A program made the position numbers and the translations under genes. 64,000 nt of DNA from Lepus europaeus (taxonomy: Eukaryota > Chordata > Mammalia > Lagomorpha > Leporidae): positions 9,810,266 to 9,874,265 of the forward strand of contig NC_084837.1 of assembly GCF_033115175.1 (NCBI RefSeq), written 5' to 3'. Shown one piece after another: positions 10,159-22,215 of this stretch (within the stretch, counting starts at the first letter, position 1; each line of letters begins with the position of its first letter). A model generated the notes under the pieces. That model had not been told where the DNA came from. It searched no databases and worked only from the letters and a program-made list of their open reading frames with translations.

Positions 10159-10465
10159 AAAGGTTGAAGGACATGTGAGAAGATACCCAGTGATCTACTT
10201 TCGTAAGAACCTAGCTTAGCCAACGTACAGCCATGATGCCAGGCCCAGTCCTCAGCTGCAAAGGTTGAAGGACATGTGAGAAGATACCCAGTGATCTACT
10301 TTCGTAAGAACCTAGCTTAGCCAACGTACAGCCATGATGCCAGGCCCAGTCCTCAGCTGCAAAGGTTGAAGGACATGTGAGAAGATACCCAGTGATCTAC
10401 TTTCGTAAGAACCTAGCTTAGCCAACGTACAGCCATGATGCCAGGCCCAGTCCTCAGCTGCAAAG
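10159..10465 (+). repeat. Tandem repeat, 3 copies of 101 bp, identical
   Basis: Copies begin at 10159, 10260 and 10361 with AAAGGTTGAAGGACATGTGA and end CAGTCCTCAGCTGC. I see no difference among the three copies by eye. A few bases of a fourth start (AAAGG) follow. There is no coding frame through the unit. The identity implies recent expansion or an assembly effect. Confidence 0.95.
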
Positions 10466-11046
10466 GGGGCTAAGTGGAAGAAACCCAGAGCAGATCAACG
10501 GATGAGCTTACTTAGCTGTATGAGTGGAACAGGTTCTTGTCTTCGTGCAAGGAAGACTTCAGCCGGGAGGCAGAGAGGAGTGATCAGAGAGTGGCAAGGT
10601 TTGGTGAGGTAGGCCATCCTTTTCTCCAGACAGGATCTGAGAGTGCCTAGTTTACGTTTAGACTGGGGCTATTACGGGAAAGGAGTCCAGTTCTTCCCGC
10701 CATTTTCCTTCTCCTCCACCCTCCTCCCCAGACAAAGGATTTGCTGAGTGTGGATTAGGTAAAATTCCTCCCAAGATTTTACTACCCATTGTAATCAGAC
10801 CACCTAGCCCACGTGGTACAGGACAGAAACGATGCCCTTAGGGTGCCTTCCTTGGGGGAAGACTGTGCAGGTTTTATTGCCCAACCTCAGGCTGAGTAGC
10901 CCACAGGGTGCTGAGCAGGGGAGACTGCCCTAGAAGCCTGTTCCTGGGGAAAGGCTGGGCCCACCTGCAAGGCTCTTGGGGCATGGGCTGGACTTTGTAG
11001 TGGCAAATGCTGGGCTGCTTCTAAGCTGTGTTTCCAAGGCAGTTAC

Positions 11047-11389
11047 ATTCTTTTTTTTTTTTTTTAAGATTTATTTATTTATTTGAAAGACAGAGTTACA
11101 GAGAGAAAAGGAGAGACAGGGAGAAAGGGGGTGGGGAGAGATATTTTGGGTTCATTCTCCAAATGGCCACAACAGCCAGGGCTGGACCACGCCAAAACCG
11201 GGAGCTTCATCCCGGTCTCCCACATGGATGCAGGGGCCCAAGCACTTGGACCATCTTCCGCTGCTTTTCCAGGCACATTAGCAAGGAGCTGGATTGGAAG
11301 TGGAGCAGCTGGGACTTGAACCTGAGCTCATATGGGATACCAGCACTGCAGACCGTGGCCTAACCAGCTGACCCCCAGGGCCAACCCCT
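11047..11389 (-). mobile_element. CSINE, full length
   Basis: Reverse copy from poly-T and AAGATTTATTTATTTATTTG to a diverged head (CCCCCAGGGCCAACCCC). Confidence 0.9.
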
Positions 11390-11959
11390 ACATTCCTTTA
11401 TGAACAACCCGAGTATAACCTCCTCCTCCCCATCCTACCTGTCCAGCAATGCCCAACCCCCAGTACCCTCCCCCTCCCCTTGCTTTAGGCATCATAGGGC
11501 CTTTAGATTGGGACTCCAAAGCTGCTTCACCTACGAGGAGCTGGGGGAAGGGATCCCCGCCTAAAGGAACGGACGTCTGAGGGCAGTGCCTGCTTCCACT
11601 TGCTGGGGCTGCACTAGAGACGTGTGGACAACACCTCGCTTTCCACTTCCTTCACGTTTCTGAGTCCATCCTTAGGTGGGCAGGAGGGATCGGGAGAGCT
11701 AACCCCCACAGACTCCATTTGAGTGAATCTTTATACTAAAATGACTTTGAGCTACTACACCAAACTCAGCAAAATCCTCACAAAAAGTCTAATTATCCAC
11801 TGATTCTACTTTGGTATCAGCACATCAATAGTTTACAGGCATTACAGAAATGAGTGTATAAAACCTTGCCTTGATTTTTCACCATTTAAAATAATTTCAA
11901 CCTTTTACAAAAACTAACCCGAAATGGGAGAATGGATGTAAAAGTTTAAAATTAAACTT

Positions 11960-12670
11960 TGTAGGACAAAAAAAAAACAAAACAAAAACTAGGAGGAAAT
12001 CTTTAAGACTGACAGCTAGACAGAGTTCTTAGCCTTGACACAAAAGCATGATTATAAAAATAAAAACTGATAAACAAAATGAAAATCTTGCTCTGTAAAA
12101 AAAATGCTAATAAGAGGATGAAAAGAAAAGCCACAGACTAAGAAAAACTCTGTATTTACAAGCCACATATCTGACAAAAGGCTAGTATCAAGAATAAAGA
12201 ACTCTCAAAACTCAACATGAGAAAAATAACTCAACGAGAGATTATAAGAGATGAACATTTCAGCAAAGAGGATACTGAGGTGGCCAAGAACCACCGAAAA
12301 AGTTGTTCACCCACGCTAGCCGTTAGGGAAATGAAAACTAAAACAACAGTAAACTATCACTATCGGAACAGATGAAAACAACGCAGTGACACCAAATGCT
12401 GGCGGGGATGTAAGGATGCAAAATGGCTCAACTACTCTGCAGAAGCCTGGCAGCTCCTTAAAGAAACCAAACATGGAGCTACCATGTGACCCAGCAACTG
12501 CACACCTGGGCGCTCAGTCCAGAAAAACGAAGACCTGTACGTGATGTCCTTCATGGGTGATGGTTAAATAAACGGTAGCGCGGACATTCCAAGGCACACT
12601 AGTCAGCGATAAAAAGGAAAGAACTATTGACACACGCAACAGCACGCATGGCTCTAAGGGCAATTTTGTG
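11960..12670 (+). mobile_element. L1 fragment (3' end of ORF2 / 3' region)
   Basis: Degraded LINE-1 in forward orientation. AAAATAACTCAACGAGAGA, GAAATGAAAACTAAAACAAC, CTACCATGTGACCCAGCAAC and AAAAAGGAAAGAACTATTGA match the usual order of the L1 ORF2 C-terminal coding region. Broken by stops and indels; no active copy. Confidence 0.7.
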
Positions 12671-13841
12671 TACTTTTCCCCACATGGAGAAACACCCAAC
12701 ATGAGTGGGTCAGAGAGTTGTCTATGGGGAGGATGGGAGGAAGCCAGAGAAGGGCCCACAGCATGGTTTAGAAGCCCAGGGCCAAAGAAGGGTGCTGGCA
12801 CATTAACAGTCTCTCCTACGAGACAGGGCAGTACCCGATGGACTCAATGTGAGGCTTTCTAGGGGTTTCACGGTGCCTCTGGGGAGTTGAACTTCCAGAT
12901 GGCCATCAAGGCAACTGTTCCTTCCTGGTGCATCATGGGAAGGTGGGTATACTGGATAGACAGGTGAGGGGGTAGAGATACAATGCAGAGCTGGCAGAAA
13001 CTTTGATTCCAGCTTACCTAGCCTACCTAATCTGGCCTAGTTCCCCCACATCCCATATACATACACCTGCATGAACACAAGTAGCCTCCAAGGCTACTTC
13101 GTTCGTCCTGTTCCATCAATGAAGACGTTGTGATACTCCAAGAAGGCGAAGCACTGCGGACAAACGCTGCCTTCCAGGACTCGGGTTCCCTCTCCCAACC
13201 AGGACAGCAGTAACTCTGCCAGAAAAAACAAAGAGGTCTGTCAGCCTCTTCAAGCAGGGAGGAGGTGAACTTCCGGACAGCAGGCACGTGCTGGGGAGCT
13301 TCGAACTTCCAGACAGCAGGCACGTGCTGGGGAGCTTCGGGCTGGCTGGTTCCACTCCTCCCCCTCCTCAGTGCCCTGTCAGGCTCCAACAGCAGACCTG
13401 AGGGTACAGGGTGGGGACAGCAGGCCACACTTTCAAGTTCCAGGAACTGGGGGCCTCCAGCCTTTAGGCCTGAAGGAAGTACTGGCAGGGACTAGCCCTG
13501 GGGGCTGCACCACCCCCGGCTGGTTTCCTTCAGACAAAAGTGCTTGAACTTTGGTGTGCATCACAGTCCCTTGAAAACCTGTAAAGGCAGAGGACAGGAG
13601 CTTACCTACCCTGGGAGTCTCAGATGGGTGGGTCGGGGATGGGGCCTAATAATGGGTGTTAGTTCTAGCAAGTTCTCAGGCTATTGCTGGGACACTGGAA
13701 ACACTTAAACCCCATCCTGTGTTAGGACACTGTCCTCTTAACTCTTGTTATGGGACTCTGATACAGGAAAGGAATTTTTTTTTTTTTTTTTGGGATGAAG
13801 GAAAAGTCTAGCAATCAAGTTACAGATAAAAGGCTTCTTAA

Positions 13842-14130
13842 GGGTCTGTCATGGTGGTGCAGTGGGTTAAGCCACTGCCTGAGGCAACAGCATCTTGTAT
13901 GAGTGCTGGTTCAAGTCCCAGCTGCTCTACTTCTGATCCAGAACCCTGCTAATGTGCCTGGGAAAGTAGAAGATGGCCCTGTCCCTGGCTCTGACTTCTG
14001 CATGGCCCAGCCCCTGCTGTTGAGGCCAACTGGGGAGTGAACCAGCAGATGGAAGATCGATCACTTTCTCTCTCTCTCTGTAGCTCTCCCTTTCAAATAA
14101 ATAAATACATAAATCTTTTTTTTTTTAAAG
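13842..14130 (+). mobile_element. CSINE, diverged
   Basis: Forward copy: CATGGTGGTGCAGTGGGTTA, GTTCAAGTCCCAGCTGCTC, a short CT tract and AAATAAATAAATAC before an unusual T-run. Confidence 0.85.
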
Positions 14131-16596
14131 GCATCCTAATATGTGAAAGTGTTCTTCTGTCAAAGTGGTGTACAGTAAGAGCCTGTGACCTCAAGTCTCC
14201 GCCGGGCACTCGGCCTCTCAGCCAGTCTCCAAGGCCGTGTATCCCCGACCTCTGGCTCACAGGATGCCAGGGACCCCTGACACACTCGACTCCACAGCCC
14301 GCCCTGCTTGCTCCTTTTTTTCCCCTCTGCACTTCACTCAGGTGTGGCATAAAGCTATTTTTGAAACATGAATGAACACGGTTTGAGAAAGCCAGTCCCC
14401 GCCTCCCCCGCTTTTTCAGGAGGTGCAAGTTAAACACTGGTTACGGAGTCTTGGTAAGGAAAGTGGTGAGGACCAACTCACGAACACGGGGCCTCTGAAA
14501 GCGGGGGCAGCTACGTCCTCCCAGACGGGAGCAGTGCAGAGCAAGGTCACGTTGCTCTGAAAGACACTCTGACAGTCCACCTTTAATAGAGCGGCTCAGC
14601 AAACAGAGCTGTTGGACAGCCATGAGTTTCCTCAAAATAACGAAGCAGTTTTGTTCCCAGCAGCCTGGACAGATGGACTCAGCGCCTGACAGCCACGTGA
14701 TCCGCCCCGTGGCTTTCCCAGTTAGCTCTGTCATTCCAGACGCACCCTGTGTCCCAGCAAGGCACAGACTGGCCCCGGACGTTGCAATCAGGATACCTCA
14801 GTCCCAGACACTCTTGGGGACAACTTGAACAGAATTCCCTGCACAGCCCACCCCTCTGATTCTGATCCAGTGGGATCTGGCCAGTATGGAGAGGGCCCGA
14901 ATGGGACCAGGTGCCACCCTGAGAGCCACTAACCCATCTCCTGGATTTAACCTCCTCAGAATCTTACCTCCCTGGGTTTATATCCGTGCTGATGTCAAGC
15001 GCCTTTTTAAAAAGTTGGACGATCTTCAGCATATCAATACAAAAAACAAAACTTGTTTGCCCTCAGTTGTTCAAACATGACTCTCTGTTTTAATTGGTGA
15101 GAGTGGCAGGTTAGTGCAGGGAACGTCTAGAGATAGATGCCACTCAGATGTTACTGACTGTACATACGGATGAGACGTGGTTTGCAGGTGATAAAATACG
15201 ATGACCAACCTCCCTCAGCAAAGGGGCACACGCTCAAAGACTGGCAAAGTGTACAGGGCTCACCTGGTGACCAGGGTCCTGTAGCTCAGGCAGGAGGGTG
15301 CAACGCCCCCTCACTGAGTCACCCTGGAGGGCTCCCTGTGCCTCTGGTCTGCAGGAGGTGCTGCCTCTCTGCTTAGCTCTTCCGTGCCCTTTCCTTCCTG
15401 CTTCAGGTGCAAACACGTCCTTCTCCGGCAAGGGCAGGCCTCGCGCGGGGCTCCTGGCCCACGCACTGGAGGTCTCACGCAGGGTCTCCACTGGACCTTA
15501 CTGAGCAGTGCTAGGCTAGACGGCAACGTCGCAAGCAGGGGTCTGCTCGCGCACCACTTCTTCCCCAGCTCCCACACGGCGCCTCCCACACTCCTGGATG
15601 AGAGGAAAGTTAGTAACATAGAGCATGTGTGAAATACCTCCACAATTAGTTCCCACGGCTATTTTGCTATTATTTTGATGTTCAGTATTTTCCAAATGCT
15701 TTAGTTTTTAACTTTTGCATTTTAAATTATCCAAAAAACTAAAAAACCTCAAGCCAAGAATGTGTAAATGCAGTCGGATTCAGAGCAGGAACTGAGATCT
15801 CAGGGCGCTCAGTCCTCCCAGGAGAATCAGCCCGACATCAGCCCGACAGAAGGCATACACAGTGACATCACATCCTAACTGGCTCTGGGAAGTGTGAATT
15901 AAAACTGCCCCCGGAGAAAGAAACCCTCAGGCTACCGGAAGTCACCAGGACAAGAGCTACAAGGAACTCCAAGGCTACCAGTTAGCCTCCTTTCTTCCAG
16001 GTCCCTTTTTGCTGGGATGATGGGACCAGGGTCTACAGTAAACGCCTTTCCCCAGCCTCACCATCCACCCTTCCTGCAGGTGGAGGGACATCTCCGTTCA
16101 CGGTGGCCCTGCCTGCCGCACCCAGCTTTCCAAACAACCCCTGCGGCCCCAGAATGCTGCCTGCTATCGCCAGGAGCATAAACTGCTCATTCTCCCCACC
16201 ACAATGAGCTCCAAGGGCCAGGACACAGCCTCCGGGAAGTGATCCTTGACCCTGGCCACACCGCAACTCCTGCAGCACTAGGTAAATCCCAATCCCTGGA
16301 CACCCTGGGGATCAGCAGCATCAGAATCGCGGTGCAGGTGGCTGGGTATTTGCCCAACTCCAAAGTCGTCTTCTACTCAGGAAATAAATTCAATTCCAGC
16401 TTCGTAAGGGTTTTTAGGAATTCAGTTCTATAAACATTCATGCTGAATTACTTCATTTATATGTTTTGTAACATTAGTATTAATATTTCTGTGGACTTTA
16501 TTACCTAAGTAAATGAAAAACAAAGTATGTCTGTCAAAACCTCGACAATCTAAACTGCTTTTAAATCAATGAAAAGTTATAATTTGAAAATTACAT

Positions 16597-16924
16597 GGAA
16601 CCTGCACTGTGGCGTAGCGGGTGAAGCTGCTGCCTGCAGTGCCGGCATCCCATATGGGCGCCAGTTCGAGACCCAGCTGCTCCACTTCCAATCCAGCTCT
16701 CTGCTATGGCCTGGGAAAGCAGTAGAAGATGGCCCAAGTCCTTGGGCCCCTGCACCCACGTGGGAGACCCAGAAGAAGCTCCTGGCTCCTGGCTTCAAAT
16801 TGGCACAGCTCCTGCCATTTCAGTGATTTGGGGAGTGAACCAGCAGATGAAAGACCTCTCTCTCTCTCTCTGCATAACTCTCACTTTAAAATAAACAAAT
16901 AAATCTTTAAAAAGAAAGAAAGAA
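16597..16924 (+). mobile_element. CSINE, full length
   Basis: Forward copy from GGAACCTGCACTGTGGCGTA to AAATAAATCTTTAAAAAG and an A/G-rich tail. Confidence 0.92.
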
Positions 16925-17199
16925 AATTACCAATTTGACAGCATCAAGTCAATAAAGGAATTTGGAATGATTTTGCAGCACATTCTATGAAATTTTTGCA
17001 ATATGATACTCCTTATGACAAATCATTTGAAAAATTATTGCAACTTGAAGACAGGATTTTGAGGGAAAAACAAATGGTCAGGAGTATGGATGAGCTGGGA
17101 ATCAGGAGACAAGTCAGCTCCCAGGATCCACCTGGGCTCTCATGGAACCAGCACCTGGCACACACACTACCTCAACATATGGGTGCTGGGGCTGCTACA

Positions 17200-17730
17200 G
17201 ATTGAGCACCCCTCACCCAAAAATCTAAAACTTGAAATCTGATACTTTTTTTTTTAAAGATTTTATTTATTTGAAAGACAGAGTTACAGAGAGAGGTAGA
17301 GACAGAGAGAAATCTTCCATCCACTGATTCACTCCCCCAGATGGCCGCTGCAACGGCCAGAGCTGCGCCAATCCGAAGCCAGGAGCCAAGAGCTTCCTCC
17401 GAGTCCCCCACGTGAGTGCAGGGGCCCAAGGACTTGGGCCATCTTCTGCTGCTTTCCCAGGCCACAGCAGAGAGCTGGATCGAAAGTGGAGCGTCCGGGA
17501 CTAGAACCTGCACCCACATGGGATGCCAGTGCCTCAGGACAAGGTATTAACCTGCTGCACCACAGCACCGGCTGATACTTTCTGAGCACTGAATTCCAGA
17601 GGGCTTTGGAGTCCGGATTTTTGGATTAGGGATGCTCTCAACTCTATATGTAAATATGCCAAAATCCAAGAGGAAACAGTCTAAAATCTGCACCACTCTG
17701 GTCCCCAGCACACTGAACAAGGGACCAAAC
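17200..17730. mobile_element. Non-autonomous DNA transposon split by a SINE
   Basis: The left arm (17201-17248, TTGAGCACCCCTCACCCAAA) and right arm (from 17582, with GGATTTTTGGATTAGGGATG at 17615-17634) carry the inverted motif TTGAGCATCCCTAATCC. A CSINE at 17249-17571 lies between them. The same family recurs at 20487-20628. I recognise the family by its terminal motif but do not assign a name. Confidence 0.6.
17249..17571 (-). mobile_element. CSINE nested in a DNA transposon
   Basis: Reverse copy from poly-T/AAAGATTTTATTTATTTG to CACCACAGCACCGG. It is flanked by the duplication CTGATACTTT (17239-17248 and 17572-17581), whose sequence belongs to the host transposon. Confidence 0.9.
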
Positions 17731-18047
17731 TGTATAAGACACTCTAGATAACCATTCACATCATTTATTCATTTCTCTCGCTACTCTGTTTCATTCCTTC
17801 TGGAGTTCAATACTGTCTAGTTCTATAATCAGTAAATGTTGTACAACAACTTGTAAATTTCACTCCAGTGAAGCTCTGGTGGCTTCTCTTAGCGCTCCGT
17901 GAAATGGGCAGCGTGTCTCTGAGAGGGTGCTGGGAAGCTGAGCAGAGGAGGGGGCTTACACGGAGGAAGGGAGGCAGAAGCAGGGAAGAGAGAAGAAAAA
18001 GTGGATCGCTTGTTTCCAAGTGACTTTCCTTACTTGGTGAAACAAAG

Positions 18048-18358
18048 GTTGGCTCCGTGGCATAGTGGGGAAAGCCATCACCTGAGACACTGGAATCTCA
18101 TATGGGCACAGCTGCTCCACTTCCAATCCAGCTCCCTGCTAATGGCCTGGGAAAAGCAGAGAATAGGCCCAAGTGCTTGGGTACCTGCATCCATGTGGGA
18201 AACCTAGAAGAAGTTCCTGGCTTTGGCCTGGCCCAGCCCGGGCCATTGCAGCCATTTGGGGGAGAACCAGTGGTTGGATGACCTCTTGTCTGTCTCTTTC
18301 CCTTTCTCTTTGTAGCTGTTTCAAGTAAAAATAAATAAATCAAAAAAAAAAAAAAAAC
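18048..18358 (+). mobile_element. CSINE with long A tail
   Basis: Forward copy from GGTTGGCTCCGTGGCATAGT to AAATAAATAAATC and a 15 base A-run. Confidence 0.88.
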
Positions 18359-19049
18359 TGAAGGGAGACTTCCGTATCTCAATGGTTTGGGTAAACCAGG
18401 TCCCCTCTGAATTCACTGGCTGTTTAGAAAACTGGACCATCTCAAGTCCAGCCTGCTTATGTGGCACCTGGCACTGGTGCCTCCATTCTGGTTTGGTCTG
18501 GTCCGCTGGGCTTAGTGTGGGAGTTTAGTATAAGACAATGACGTCTCAGACATTTCATTATACAACAGCAAAATACCACTTGTACACTGGGAAAATCTGA
18601 AGGTTTCTAGAGCAGGTGGGTCCTAAAGCCACACGCATTTCTGAAATCCCATAACCCTAAAGCACTAGAGGTGTGACGTGAAGATCAAAGCTCCCGAGAG
18701 CCAGCGACGGCACTAGGGAGGAGCCAGGGACAAAGTCTAGCAGCACAGGTGGCATTTCAGCCCTGTGGAGGGGACCGAGACATGAAGGTGTCACTGGAGA
18801 AGGGAGGTACGACAAACACGGCCCAAACCACCTGTCTCTATAACTGAACCCGGCAGGAAACATCTCCAGCCCTACTAAAATCTAGCATCTCACTATGATT
18901 CAACTATCTACGCCAAGGAGAAAGGAAAATTTAGAAATTCGAACTTATGAAACGTGACTGCTGAGAAGTGTTAACAGGGCAAACACCTAAGAGCTGATTT
19001 TAAAAGATCAGAAATTGTACTTCCAAAAATATGTGGCATCCTTAACATT

Positions 19050-19508
19050 TACTCTTTAAAATTACTTATTTGAGAGGCAGAGGGAACACATGCAATCCAC
19101 AGTCTCACTCTCAAAATGCCCACAATGGCTGGCGGGGCTGGGGGTGGAGAAGCCAGAGTTCAACCTGGGTCTCAGGGGATGTGGGGATCTAACTGCTGGA
19201 GGCCCCTGAGCCATCAGGTGGGGTCGGGGGTGGAGAAGCCAGAGTTCAACCTGGGTCTCAGGGGATGTAGGGATCTAACTGCTGGAGGCCCCTGAGCCAT
19301 CAGGTGGGGTCGGGGGTGGAGAAGCCAGAGTTCAACCTGGGTCTCTCACGGGATGTGGGGATCTAACTGCTGGAGGCCCCTGAGCCACCAGCCGCTGCCT
19401 CCCAGGACCAGCATGCAGGAAGCTAGAATGGGGGCTGGAGCTGGGGACTGAGCCCCGCCACCCAGATGTGCACTGCAGGCATCCTACCTGTCAGGCGCAT
19501 GCCAGCCC
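19050..19508 (-). mobile_element. Old CSINE with internal 86 bp triplication
   Basis: Reverse, diverged: TTACTTATTTGAGAGGCAGA, CTCACTCTCAAAATGCCCAC, and a decayed head at CATGCCAGCCCC. Its middle is expanded by the tandem repeat listed next, making it longer than other copies. Confidence 0.7.
19141..19400 (+). repeat. Tandem repeat, 3 copies of 86 bp
   Basis: Copies start at 19141, 19227 and 19313 with GGGGTGGAGAAGCCAGAG and include GGATCTAACTGCTGGAGG. The third has a 2 base insertion. The unit arose from the middle of the surrounding SINE. Confidence 0.9.
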
Positions 19509-20486
19509 CTCAAAGCTGGACTTCTTCATTTTTTTTCAGGAAGAATTATCTCGTTCTGAGCATCACTGTTCCACACTCCGGGCAAAACCTCTCGTTTCAA
19601 GCCGCTCCCACACTCGGGTGTATTTTCTCTCAAATATGCCTTCCGATAACTGCACTTTCTGGGTGAGTTCAGCTGTGCAGGGGTAGGGAGACTTTTTCCT
19701 GCCAAGGGCCATGTGGATATTTATAACATCACTCCCAGGCCACACAAAATTATCAGCTTAGAAATCAGCCTGCTACAGATTTACCGAATTTGAAGTCCTG
19801 CCGAGGGCTTCCTTGGCAGGGACAGGCCACACGGTTCTGCGGGCCTTATACGGTGTGCTGGCCGGAGAAGAGAAACGGTTCGTGTATGACTTGGAACCCG
19901 GCTCTTACTGAAACCGAACTTAGGGTTTCCACTCTATGCCTGCGGTTAGTGAGGCTGTTCTTCCAAGAATTTGTATTTCCAGAAAAGTCTTACACAGATC
20001 CAGGGAAAGAGAACGCTGGGGCTCACCAGATGTGAGTGCTAATTTAATTATCGGTTAACTGATGCCCACGTCCCTCTACCATGCATGAGGGTCCCTCCAG
20101 AAAACGCACCTTTGGACACCCCTCTTCCTACAAACCAGTGTGCTTTCTCCATGTGTGATTTCATCTGTTCAGTTCCTGGCCCAAGGGGCAAATTCTTTAA
20201 AGGAAAAATGGGTGGTCATATGGACAAGAATTTCAGTCTTCCTGTGAAAACATGGCTCTGCCAAAAACATGGTATTTCCCCAAAATACACACCAACCCTT
20301 GACAAGTCAGCCTGTCCTGGAGTTGCTCCTCTCCCTCTGCAGGCTCAGGGCTCGGCCACCCTGCCGGGGTCCCCTCCTCCACTATCCTAAACGTGGGGAC
20401 CCGCAGGTGCTCAGTCCCCTCCACCCTGCCTTTCCTGAGATCTTCGGTTACTGCAGGTAGAGTTCCCCTTCTCTGCAATGCTTGGG

Positions 20487-20628
20487 GCCACAAGTATTTC
20501 CGATTTCAGGGTTTTTCCGATCTTGGAAATTTTACAGGTTGGGAGCATCCTATTCCAAAACCCCAAAACGAATGTTCAATTTGACATTTTGGACATTTCA
20601 GATTTTCAGACGAGGGATACTCAACCTG
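20487..20628. mobile_element. Short DNA transposon (MITE-like) with inverted ends
   Basis: CAGGTTGGGAGCATCCTATT at 20535 is roughly the inverse of GAGGGATACTCAACCTG ending at 20628, so a 94 base palindromic segment is bounded by inverted repeats. The flank at 20487-20534 looks like an additional part of the same family as 17200-17730. Confidence 0.55.
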
Positions 20629-21015
20629 TGCCCCCACCTTTAGGGCCTGGCTCTCTGCTGGGCTCAAGTCCCCAATGTCTCCGGGAGAGCTTCTCTCGGA
20701 GGCCCACAGGCCCCTTCCACGCAAACTCAATCCCTTCCATCTGCACTCAAACTGGCTCTCTCCTGCACACTCCACCTGTCTCAATGCACCCCCGCCCCCC
20801 GCCCCAGTGCCATTTCCACCCTGGACACCTGCTGTAGGCACCTCCCTGAGTGGCCGCATCTTGGCCCATCCTATGCCCACTGCCTTCTCAAAAGCCCTCA
20901 ACTCTCCTTAGGATAAAGTCCCCAAACCCACAAACATGGTCTCCCTGGCCCTTCAAGATCTGACTCTTGGGGTCTTCTGTGTCCCATAAATTAAACTCTT
21001 GGCTTTCTTTCTTTT

Positions 21016-21334
21016 TAAAGATTTATTTATTTACTTGAAGGTTAGAGTTATACACACACACACACACACAGAGGGGTCTTCCATCCATTGGTTCACTCCC
21101 CAATTGGCCACAATGGCCAGAGCTGCGCCAATCCGAAGCCAGGAGCCAGGAGCCTCCTCCGGGTCTCCCACACTGGTGCAGGGACCCAAGGACTTGGGCC
21201 ATCTTCCACTGCTTTCCCAGGCCACAGCAGAGAGCTGGATTCGAAGTGGAGCAGCCGGGACTCGAACCGGCGCCCATATGGGATGCTGGCACTGCAGGCG
21301 GCAGCTTCACCCGCTAGGGTGCAGTGCTGGCCCC
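21016..21334 (-). mobile_element. CSINE with CA microsatellite
   Basis: Reverse copy from AAAGATTTATTTATTTACTT to GGTGCAGTGCTGGCCCC. The usual GA tract is replaced by a CA run at 21052-21070. It sits at the left edge of the CpG island. Confidence 0.9.
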
Positions 21335-21899
21335 ATGAGCTCTGGGCTTTCTCTGAGGGCCTCGGAAACCCCGGGGGCACTTTAAGGGAGCCCAGGATGT
21401 GCCCGCTTCCTCCCACCCGCCCTCAACCTTCCAGACAGACACCAGCAGCCCCGGAAAGCCTCCGCACGTGCACGTCGGGGTCAGGCAGCGCGGCCAGACG
21501 TCTGCTCAGCCCCCGTCGGGGCGTCCACCTCCCCGCACCGCCGCCTGCCCTGGATCACGAGTTCCCCAGTGCAGGACGGAGCCCAGGGCCCAGCTAAGCC
21601 ATGCACGGGTAGCTCGTGTGCACGGCACCGGGTACGGCCGCGGGGGACAAACGCCACCCTTGGACCCCGCCTGCCACAGAATGTCTGCGCATGCTTCTTC
21701 TATTACACGGAGGAGGAAGGCCTTTCTTCGAGGACACTGGACACGGCCAACTGTGACTTAATCCCAGCCCACCCCATGCCTCGCACACTGCACAGCCAGG
21801 GACCTCCCCGTCCACGGCGCCGCCGCGTTCCTCCGGGATCTTTCAGGAGCAAAGCCCCCTCCGGCCTCGGGGCCCTGCGCGGAGCCCGCTCCGAGGTCA

Positions 21900-22215
21900 C
21901 CTCCCGGACAGCACGACCCCCGACGTCCGGACCCACGACCCCCGACGTCCGGACAACGCGGCCCCGGGCCCGATTTTCGTCACAGCGCAGACCCCGGCGC
22001 GGCTCCCGGCCGCTCCAAGGTCACCTCCCGGACCCACGACCCCCGACGTCCGGACCCACGATCCCCGACGTCCCGGACCCACGATCCCCGACGTCCCGGA
22101 CCCACGACCCCCGACGTCCGGACAACGCGGCCCCGGGCCCGATTTTCGTCACAGCGCAGACCCCGGCGCGGCTCCCGGCCGCTCCAAGGTCACCTCCCGG
22201 ACCCACGACCCCCGA
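21900..22215 (+). repeat. Promoter minisatellite with a 169 bp duplication
   Basis: A short unit of about 21-23 bases (core CCCACGACCCCCGACGTCCGG) is repeated at 21912-21950 and 22028-22120. A longer segment starting GACAACGCGGCCCCGGGCCC occurs at 21952 and again at 22121, 169 bases apart, and includes the short units. Six GACGTC palindromes, the core of CRE/ATF sites, arise from the repeat. It lies inside the shared CpG island, on the LINS1 side of its promoter, apparently within LINS1 intron 1. Confidence 0.9.

Noticed and set aside
10159..10465. CRISPR-like regular repeats
   Set aside because: The repeats are direct head-to-tail copies without unique spacers, in a mammalian intron.
16569..16894. 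Recurring open frames with motifs such as [15 protein letters not shown] or GAGAQGPGPSSTAFPG
   Set aside because: The same peptides appear at many loci and on both strands because they are translated CSINEs.
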